DNA of 7,132 bases, from positions 1 through 7,132 of the forward strand of contig QQUF01000030.1 of assembly GCA_008501735.1 (NCBI GenBank), written 5' to 3'. Under the pieces are notes generated by a model, which saw only the letters and a program-made list of their open reading frames with translations, did no database searches and had not been told where the DNA came from. Positions 1 through 5,180 of the stretch are shown here, one piece after another. How positions within the stretch are numbered: the stretch's first letter is position 1; each line of letters begins with the position of its first letter. A program made the translations under genes and the position numbers. Source of the stretch: Calditrichota bacterium (lineage in GTDB: Bacteria > CLD3).

Positions 1-545
1 AAAGCGAATGTTTCAAAGTTAATGTTTGTAAGAAAGTAATTACTTGAGCGATGATTCATTTGTTTTGAATTTTGGTCTTTTAAACGCTCAATTTCAAAAA
101 GATAAGCTGTTCCAAAAATCTGCTTTATAGTTTCATTTTTGAAAAGATTTAGTCTCACTCCCAAACCGTAAAGATTCCGTAGATCAAGTCTTGTAAACTC
201 ATTGTATTCAATTTGGGTAAAGGCTTCGTTTGTCCAAAAATCATTAAAAGTATAATTGTAACGCAAATGCGAAAAACCTTTGTTCACAACTTTTGCCCCA
301 CTACTCTTTTCAAATTCAAAATCGTTGACGGCAAAAAGTAAATTTTTATTTTTCTTGAATTCAACTCTAAAACCTAAACCTAAATTTAAGACTTCTGAGT
401 TTCCATTTTTTAAATTCAAACTTGTTTCAAAATCACCGCCAAAACCGTTTCCTTTTGCAGATTTTCTTAGCTTCTCAGTGTTAACTTGAGCAGACAAAAT
501 TTGCAAAAGAAAAAGGGCAAGAGTTAAAGCAATTAGTCTTTGCAT
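1..545 (-). CDS. DUF481-like outer-membrane beta-barrel protein, 3' part cut off by window edge
   Basis: The frame opens at ATG 545-543 and stays open to the left edge, giving 181 residues with no stop. Residues 1-19 form a Sec signal peptide (charged start, hydrophobic core, cleavage at LSA|Q). From about residue 36 the protein alternates polar and hydrophobic residues with aromatic girdle positions. Its order matches DUF481 (YdiY-type) barrels: a GGDFETSLNLKNGNSE strand with the typical 'xGNS' turn, then LNLGLGFRVEFKKNKN, a Leu-rich strand, and an RYNYTFNDFWTNEAFTQIEYNEF stretch split over two strands, followed by LDLRNLYGLGVRLNLF. Family members are outer-membrane proteins of unclear role, some salt-induced. 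The start is preceded by A/T-rich sequence without a Shine-Dalgarno box. The gene is divergent from the radical SAM gene. The missing part should be the last strands of the barrel. The family call rests on pattern recognition; a generic barrel protein is the alternative. Confidence 0.72.
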   Translation of the reverse strand, partial: MQRLIALTLALFLLQILSAQVNTEKLRKSAKGNGFGGDFETSLNLKNGNSEVLNLGLGFRVEFKKNKNLLFAVNDFEFEKSSGAKVVNKGFSHLRYNYTFNDFWTNEAFTQIEYNEFTRLDLRNLYGLGVRLNLFKNETIKQIFGTAYLFEIERLKDQNSKQMNHRSSNYFLTNINFETFA

Positions 546-575
546 TTTTAAATTCTTAAATTTTAAAAGTTATTT

Positions 576-608
576 TTTGTTTTTTGGGATTGGAAGTTAC
601 TAACTTTT
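576..608 (+). promoter_or_regulatory. possible Bacteroidota-type promoter in the divergent spacer
   Basis: The 103-bp spacer between the divergent genes contains TTTG (576-579), 21 bases, then TAACTTTT (601-608). This resembles the Bacteroidota sigma consensus TTTG / TAnnTTTG with the last base mismatched, and lies about 40 bases before the radical SAM start. The same octamer occurs on the minus strand at 572-565, about 20 bases before the DUF481-like gene, but with no TTTG box upstream. In DNA this AT-rich such matches arise easily by chance, so the call is tentative. Confidence 0.2.
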
Positions 609-648
609 CTTACCTTTTTCGCTTAAAATTCTAACTTAAAGTTTTTCA

Positions 649-1893
649 ATGATTGTCCAAAATTTTAATTTTAAATCACCTGATTACTCAAAAATCCTTT
701 CAAAACTCCAAGAATCAAAAGTGCAACTGAACTTCAAAAGAAATTCAATTTCTGTTAGCATAAATATTTTTACAGTTTTGACTTTTGACTTACGTGGTTT
801 TTTAATTTACGGAATTGTTGACGGAATCACTTTTAAACGTGGACTTGGCAACAGATTTTTGAAACTTTTCCGTGAGAATGGTGAAAAACTTCGCTTCGAC
901 CTTACAAAATCTGAAAAAAGCAACTTGCTAGAATTTGTTAAAGAAGTAACCAACTTTGCTTTCAAAAAGCCAACCGAGACCAATAACCACGAAAGTTTTA
1001 CAGAAATTGAGCTAAAAGAATTTGAACAAAAAATAATCTCAAAAAAGATTTCTGACTACGATAGTTTACAAGAAACTTACGACGCAATTTATTCACCGAT
1101 TATGATTTTGCCGCCCGACCAATACTTGGCTTTAGTTGTGCAAATGACAATCGGTTGCTCTTATAACAAGTGTAGTTTTTGTTCTTTTTACAAAGATGTG
1201 AAGTTTCAGCTCAAGCCTTTTGAGGAAGTTCGAAACCACACTTTGGCATTGAAAAATTTTCTTGGAAATTCGATTGGCTTGAGAAAATCAATTTTTCTCG
1301 GTGATGCAAATTCGCTTCTTGCTCCAACTCCTTACCTTGTGAAGTTGCTTGATTTCTTAAACAAAGAGTTCAAGTTTGACAAAAAAAAATTCAATGGAAT
1401 TTATGCCTTCATTGACAATTTTACACAAAACCTGAAAACGGTTGAAGACTACCAAGAATTGGAGAGAAGAAATTTCAAACGTGCTTACATTGGTTTTGAA
1501 ACAGGTTCGCAAAATGTTTTAAGACTTTTGAACAAACCTGGAACACCTCAAATTGCAAAAGATGTTGTGAACAGACTCAAAGAATCTGGAATCTCAGTTG
1601 GAGTAATTTTGATGACAGGTGTTGGCGGTAAAAAATATTTTTCCGAACACGTCGAAGAATCTGCAAAAGTCATTAACGAAATGAACCTTGACAAAAACGA
1701 CATCATTTATTTTTCAGAATTTGTAAGCTATGGAATTCAAAATTACTTGGATTTGTTAAAAGAAGAGAAAATAGAAGACAACTCTCCCGAAGATGCAAAA
1801 ATCCAAACGGAAGAAATTAAAAGCAGGCTTTTTCCAAATTGGCAAGAAAAACCTCGAATGACAAAGTATGAAATTAAAGAATTTATTTACTAA
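649..1893 (+). CDS. radical SAM protein (CX4CX2C cluster motif), substrate unknown
   Basis: This 414-residue protein is a predicted cytoplasmic radical SAM enzyme that would reductively cleave S-adenosylmethionine at a [4Fe-4S] cluster. The cluster cysteines are C170, C175 and C178 (GCSYNKCSFCSFYK), with four rather than three residues between the first two. That spacing is known from COG1032-like radical SAM proteins with a GCxWNxCxFC signature. Further barrel landmarks are IFLGDANSLL (215-224), YIGFETGSQNVLRLLNKPGTP (280-300, here spanning the late strands) and VGVILMTGVGG (317-327). Residues 1-150 precede the barrel and include a TFDLRG...DGITFKRGLGNRF segment, a leader region I associate with this subfamily but whose function I do not know. 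No B12-binding, SPASM or TRAM domain is visible, and the tail after residue 365 is short and charged. Start ATG 649 has no Shine-Dalgarno box. The 3' end overlaps the next ORF by 26 bp if that ORF starts at 1868. The reaction cannot be assigned from sequence alone. Confidence 0.85.
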   Translation: MIVQNFNFKSPDYSKILSKLQESKVQLNFKRNSISVSINIFTVLTFDLRGFLIYGIVDGITFKRGLGNRFLKLFRENGEKLRFDLTKSEKSNLLEFVKEVTNFAFKKPTETNNHESFTEIELKEFEQKIISKKISDYDSLQETYDAIYSPIMILPPDQYLALVVQMTIGCSYNKCSFCSFYKDVKFQLKPFEEVRNHTLALKNFLGNSIGLRKSIFLGDANSLLAPTPYLVKLLDFLNKEFKFDKKKFNGIYAFIDNFTQNLKTVEDYQELERRNFKRAYIGFETGSQNVLRLLNKPGTPQIAKDVVNRLKESGISVGVILMTGVGGKKYFSEHVEESAKVINEMNLDKNDIIYFSEFVSYGIQNYLDLLKEEKIEDNSPEDAKIQTEEIKSRLFPNWQEKPRMTKYEIKEFIY

Positions 1894-3376
1894 CGCAGAA
1901 TTAAGAAGACAGAAGTCAGGAGTCAGAAGTTGGTTTAGTGAAAGACTAAAGACTTTCGATAAAACTGCCAAAATAGAATTGCGGACTTTAGTCCGTTCTT
2001 ATAGCACAAACGGACTAAAGTCCGCAATCCCAATACTCAATTTGCTTGTCTGCTTTTCAAGTCTTTTGACGGCAAAAGAGAAACAGGAATTTGCGGTAAC
2101 TTCACAGAGACCTGTTGAGTTTGGATTTGAGCAAGAAACAATTTTAGCGACTTTTTCAGAAAAGGTTGACACATCGACAATTTCTAAAGAAACATTTTTT
2201 ATTCTAAAAGACTCACGAGAAATTGAAGGTAAAATTTCTTTTAGTCGAAATTTTCAAGCCGTTACTTTTTCGCCTACAGGAAAATTCTTGAAAGGTGCAA
2301 AAATTACTTGTATTCTCACAAATGGTATCAAATCTAAAAGTGGAAAATCGCTTCAACCTAAACTTTGGGAATTTGTAGTTCGTGGTAAAAAGAACCTTAT
2401 ACCTCAAGAAAACGAGCTTGTAATTTATTCTTCAGATTTAGATTTTGACGGAAATCTTGACATCGTTTTAGCTGACAACTCTGCTCTTTGGGAAAACATT
2501 TTGGTTTTTTGGGGATTTGGTGACGGTGCATTTTCTGTTCCACTTCGACTCTCTTTTCCGGGGAAAGCCTTCAAGATTTTAACTGAAAATCTTGACGAAA
2601 CGCCTTTTGCTGAAATCATCGTAACTGGTCGCGAGTTTGGAAAAGTTGCTGTTTTCAAAAACAACTTTGATTCTTTTGGCGAACCTCAAATTTTCAACGG
2701 AATTCGTTTTGCTTTACCAAACGCAGAAGATTTGGACAAAGATGGAGACAAAGATTTGATTTTGGTTTCTGAGGAATTTAGCCAAAACGTCAAAGTTCTT
2801 TTAAACGACGGTAAGGGAAATTTCAGTACAAATCCTCTTGAGTCAGAAAAAATTCTTTCGGCTTACGCAGGTGATTTGAACTCCGACGGAATTCCTGACC
2901 TTGCGGGAATCACTGATTCGGAAGAGAAATTCTTACAACTCAAAATCAGTTCTCCAAAAGGCTACAACTCAAGTAAGTTGCGAATTGGAAATTTTTCTAA
3001 AATTTCGGCAAATGACTTTAACAATGATGCAAAACCTGACCTTTTCCTTTTTAAAGAAAGTGGAGAATTTGAAGTCTTTTTAAATTCGGGAGACGGAAGC
3101 TTTCTTGAACAAGAAAATTATTTTTTACAAACCAAAATCGAAGAAGTCAGCGACTCTCCTAAAAGCAGTTACAAAATTTTAGATTCCTCTAAAAATGAAA
3201 AGATGAAGACAAAAATTGAGTTTTTAGAAGAGAAGGTAACAGTTGAAGTTTTCGATTTTAGTGGCAAGAAATTATCCTCAGAAATCTTTGAAGGGAAAAA
3301 AGGTGATTTGTTAAACTTTGAAAGAAAATTGAATTTCAAGCAAAGAGTTTTTCTAAAAATTATCGGTGGGAAGTAA
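1868..3376 (+). CDS. exported Big_5 + FG-GAP/VCBS repeat protein with type IX-like C-terminal tail; start uncertain
   Basis: The frame from ATG 1868 encodes 502 residues. A hydrophobic signal-peptide core sits unusually far in, at residues 53-69 (AIPILNLLVCFSSLLTA, cleavage probably after LTA). Residues 78-172 look like a Big_5 Ig-like domain (ATFSEKVDTSTIS...VTFSP...). Residues 186-420 hold five FG-GAP/VCBS-type blades spaced 47-51 residues. Four have calcium-loop motifs: DLDFDGNLD at 190, DLDKDGDKD at 288, DLNSDGIPD at 336 and DFNNDAKPD at 383. The one at 241 (NLDETPFAE) is degenerate. Residues 435-502 end in VEVFDFSGKKL...VFLKIIGGK, similar to a divergent type IX secretion sorting domain. 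The protein is probably a secreted or surface adhesin-like propeller; its ligand is unknown. Start: ATG 1868 lies inside the radical SAM gene, and residues 10-52 are encoded by repeats. TTG 1979 would give 465 residues and a normal 32-residue signal peptide. There is no in-frame ATG between 1868 and the signal core. Confidence 0.8.
   Translation: MKLKNLFTNAELRRQKSGVRSWFSERLKTFDKTAKIELRTLVRSYSTNGLKSAIPILNLLVCFSSLLTAKEKQEFAVTSQRPVEFGFEQETILATFSEKVDTSTISKETFFILKDSREIEGKISFSRNFQAVTFSPTGKFLKGAKITCILTNGIKSKSGKSLQPKLWEFVVRGKKNLIPQENELVIYSSDLDFDGNLDIVLADNSALWENILVFWGFGDGAFSVPLRLSFPGKAFKILTENLDETPFAEIIVTGREFGKVAVFKNNFDSFGEPQIFNGIRFALPNAEDLDKDGDKDLILVSEEFSQNVKVLLNDGKGNFSTNPLESEKILSAYAGDLNSDGIPDLAGITDSEEKFLQLKISSPKGYNSSKLRIGNFSKISANDFNNDAKPDLFLFKESGEFEVFLNSGDGSFLEQENYFLQTKIEEVSDSPKSSYKILDSSKNEKMKTKIEFLEEKVTVEVFDFSGKKLSSEIFEGKKGDLLNFERKLNFKQRVFLKIIGGK
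1904..1931 (+). repeat. heptamer tandem repeat, consensus AGAAGTC, about four copies
   Basis: Four imperfect 7-base units follow each other: AGAAGAC, AGAAGTC, AGGAGTC, AGAAGTT. A weaker fifth unit (AGAATTA) may precede them at 1897. The tract starts just after the radical SAM stop codon and resembles the short heptameric repeats that litter intergenic regions of many bacteria. Seven is not a multiple of three, so a gain or loss of one unit would change the reading frame between ATG 1868 and the signal peptide of the FG-GAP protein. Confidence 0.6.
1978..2028. repeat. perfect long palindrome, 20-bp arms with 11-bp loop, REP/MITE-like
   Basis: The left arm 1978-1997 (ATTGCGGACTTTAGTCCGTT) is the exact reverse complement of the right arm 2009-2028; the loop 1998-2008 is CTTATAGCACA. 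Each arm is itself nearly self-complementary (CGGACT-TT-AGTCCG), so the element can fold either as one long hairpin or as two small ones. It is more GC-rich than its surroundings. The style resembles dispersed REP-like palindromes mobilised by RAYT-type transposases in other bacteria; no transposase is in the window. No T-tract follows, so it is not a typical intrinsic terminator. It is read through in frame, encoding ELRTLVR from the left arm and NGLKSAI from the right arm of the FG-GAP protein's extended N-terminus. Confidence 0.9.
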
Positions 3377-3490
3377 CGAACACTCTTTCTTCAAAAGGTA
3401 CTCCTTTTACCACTTGGAATTATTTTAGAGTCTTGATAATTTTCCCTTAAAGGCTTACATTCCAAACCCCAAAATTAGATAAGAAAGTTT

Positions 3491-4345
3491 TTGATTTTGC
3501 AACTTAAGCAAGAAAATTTTATCCTCGAATTTCACAAAAGGACTTACGACCTTACCGAAAGAACTCATTTGATGGGAATTTTGAACGTAACTCCTGACTC
3601 ATTTTCAGATGGAGGAAAGTTTACTTCTTTAGAGAAAGCTGTTTCACAGGCTTTAAAAATGGAAAAAGAAGGAGCAGATTTTATTGACATTGGTGCAGAA
3701 TCAACTCGTCCTAATTCGGAAGGGGTTTCAGAAGGAGAAGAATTAGCAAGACTAACACCGATTGTCTCAGAACTTGTGAAAGTCTTGGAAATCCCGATTT
3801 CAATTGATACAACAAAGGCAAGTGTTGCTGAAAAAATGCTCAAACTTGGTGCTGAAATTGTGAACGACATTTCTGGATTTAAATTTGAACCAAAATTGGC
3901 GGACGTCACAGCAAATTTTAATGCTTTTGCTATTTTGATGCACACTCGTGGGAAGCCGCAAGTAATGCAACAAAACGTAAAATATGAAAATCTGGTTGGC
4001 GAAATTTGCGATTACCTTGAAAGTTCAGTTGAATTAGCTGAAAGAAAAGGCATAAATAAAATAGCAATTGACCCAGGAATCGGGTTTGGGAAATCTTTTG
4101 AAGACAATTTTACTTTAATCAGAAGACTTTCGGAGTTTGAAAAATTTGAACGACCTATTCTTGTTGGACTTTCTCGTAAGTCTTTTCTTGGAAAAGATTT
4201 AGATTTAGCTCCACCCGAAAGGCTTGAGGGAAGTTTGGCAGGAGCTGTTGCTTCGGTTTTGAACGGTGCAAATATTTTGCGAGTTCACGACGTGGCGGAA
4301 ACTAAGAAAGCGATAATTATTGCAGACAGAATTAAAGGTAAATGA
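3491..4345 (+). CDS. folP: dihydropteroate synthase
   Basis: The enzyme condenses p-aminobenzoate with 6-hydroxymethyl-7,8-dihydropterin diphosphate to give 7,8-dihydropteroate in cytoplasmic folate synthesis, and is the sulfonamide target. The 284-residue product has the full set of family motifs in order: MGILNVTPDSFSDGG (28-42), DIGAESTRP (66-74), SIDTT (104-108), NDISG (125-129), LMHTRGKPQVMQ (149-160), AIDPGIGFGKS (192-202), GLSRKSFLG (226-234) and RVHDV (264-268). These cover both pterin-binding loops and the SRKS/R-H diphosphate region, so it should be active. Length is normal. The start is TTG 3491: an in-frame TAG at 3476 blocks longer forms, and the first ATG falls inside the conserved MGILNVTPDS motif, so it is too late. 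TTG 3497 is an alternative. The 114-bp spacer upstream may contain its own promoter, though I see no convincing motif. cdaA follows 40 bp downstream. Confidence 0.96.
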   Translation: MILQLKQENFILEFHKRTYDLTERTHLMGILNVTPDSFSDGGKFTSLEKAVSQALKMEKEGADFIDIGAESTRPNSEGVSEGEELARLTPIVSELVKVLEIPISIDTTKASVAEKMLKLGAEIVNDISGFKFEPKLADVTANFNAFAILMHTRGKPQVMQQNVKYENLVGEICDYLESSVELAERKGINKIAIDPGIGFGKSFEDNFTLIRRLSEFEKFERPILVGLSRKSFLGKDLDLAPPERLEGSLAGAVASVLNGANILRVHDVAETKKAIIIADRIKGK

Positions 4346-4355
4346 CTTATATTTT

Positions 4356-4384
4356 AGGCTTTAAGTTTTTTCAACTTTGAGCTT
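4356..4384 (+). promoter_or_regulatory. possible intercistronic RNA hairpin just before the cdaA start
   Basis: In the folP-cdaA spacer, bases 4356-4367 can pair with 4373-4384 around a 5-base loop (TTTTC). This uses AAGTT/AACTT next to the loop and GCT/AGC further out, with two G-U pairs and one U-U mismatch. The stem ends one base before ATG 4386, where it could affect ribosome access or mark an RNA-processing site. The stem is mostly A-U and may be weak, so a chance match cannot be excluded. Confidence 0.25.
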
Positions 4385-4385
4385 T

Positions 4386-5153
4386 ATGGAACTTTTTAAG
4401 TTAGACTTTCTGTCGGTAACATTTTTTGATTTGTTAGACATTGCTTTAGTGTCTTTCATTTTTTACAAGCTCTTCATCATTTTACGTGGAACAAGAGCTT
4501 ACCAAATGTTCATTGGGTTTGTTGTTCTTTTGTCATTTTCATTTTTGGCAGAAGCAACTCAACTTAAAGGAATGACTTGGCTCATTGACAATATTCGTGC
4601 TGTTTGGGTTGTCGTTTTTGTGATTCTTTTTCAAGCTGAATTAAGACGATTCTTGATTTATCTCGGACAAAGTAAATTAGTTACTTCATTCTTGAAGCAC
4701 GAAATTACAAATTTTATGGATGCTTTGCTTGAGGCTTTGGAGAATCTTTCAAACACAAAAACAGGTGCTTTAATTGTTTTTGAAAAAGATACAGGCTTAA
4801 AAGCGATTATTGAAACAGGTCTGACTCTTAGAGCAGACATTACAAAGGAATTATTAATTTCAATTTTTAATAAAAATTCACCACTTCACGACGGTGCTGT
4901 TGTGATTCGTGATAATTTGGTAGAAGCGGCAACTTGTTTTTTGCCTCTAACTCAAAATCCAAATTTGCCTCACGAACTCGGAACAAGACATCGAGCAGGA
5001 ATTGGTGTTACTGAAGAATCCGATGCATTGGTTTTGATTGTTTCTGAAGAAACAGGGAAAATTTCGATGGCATCAAATGGAATTCTTTCAAGAGATTTGA
5101 CGATTAAAGAGGTTAAAGAAAATTTACAAAAAGAATTATCAAACCTTAATTAG
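4386..5153 (+). CDS. cdaA: membrane diadenylate cyclase, CdaA type (c-di-AMP synthase)
   Basis: The enzyme makes cyclic di-AMP from two ATP molecules at the inner membrane; c-di-AMP commonly governs potassium and osmolyte balance and envelope stress. The 255-residue product has the CdaA layout. About three membrane helices fill residues 10-85 (segments around DIALVSFIFYKLFIIL, MFIGFVVLLSFSFLA and AVWVVVFVILF), followed by the DisA_N cyclase domain. Catalytic signatures are intact: LHDGAVVI at 167-174 (metal-binding Asp) and LGTRHRAGIGVTEESDALV at 198-216 (nucleotide-binding RHR), then VSEETGKIS. The start is ATG 4386; an in-frame TTG at 4377 would add three residues. In Firmicutes this gene travels with cdaR and glmM, neither of which is seen here; next to folP is the arrangement known in Bacteroidota. 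The 27-bp gap to the following C25 gene suggests possible co-transcription. The dacA name is also used for this family. Confidence 0.95.
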   Translation: MELFKLDFLSVTFFDLLDIALVSFIFYKLFIILRGTRAYQMFIGFVVLLSFSFLAEATQLKGMTWLIDNIRAVWVVVFVILFQAELRRFLIYLGQSKLVTSFLKHEITNFMDALLEALENLSNTKTGALIVFEKDTGLKAIIETGLTLRADITKELLISIFNKNSPLHDGAVVIRDNLVEAATCFLPLTQNPNLPHELGTRHRAGIGVTEESDALVLIVSEETGKISMASNGILSRDLTIKEVKENLQKELSNLN

Positions 5154-5180
5154 GTAAACTAAAAATAACGGATAAATTAA

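Noticed and set aside
280-489. Plus-strand open frame of 69 codons starting at ATG 280
   Set aside because: It is antisense to the DUF481-like gene, is dominated by Phe/Lys/Ser/Pro from AT-rich reverse codons and resembles no protein.
1156-1182. CX4CX2C instead of CX3CX2C, suspected as an insertion or sequencing error
   Set aside because: The GCSYNKCSFCSFYK pattern matches a known subfamily spacing and the frame is continuous on both sides.
1978-2028. Palindrome as an intrinsic terminator of the radical SAM gene, or as a CRISPR repeat
   Set aside because: No T-tract follows the stem, the reading frame continues through it, and there are no spaced repeat copies nearby.
2045-2065. Possible lipobox (LLVC) in the FG-GAP protein signal region
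   Set aside because: Val directly before Cys does not fit the usual Gly/Ala/Ser, and the hydrophobic core continues past the Cys.
3393-3408. Hairpin AAAAGG-TACT-CCTTTT after the FG-GAP gene as a terminator
   Set aside because: The 6-bp stem is weak and is followed by ACCAC rather than a run of T.
3565-3945. Minus-strand open frame of 126 codons
   Set aside because: It is the mirror of the highly conserved folP gene; its composition is Ser/Phe/Ile-rich and has no motif.
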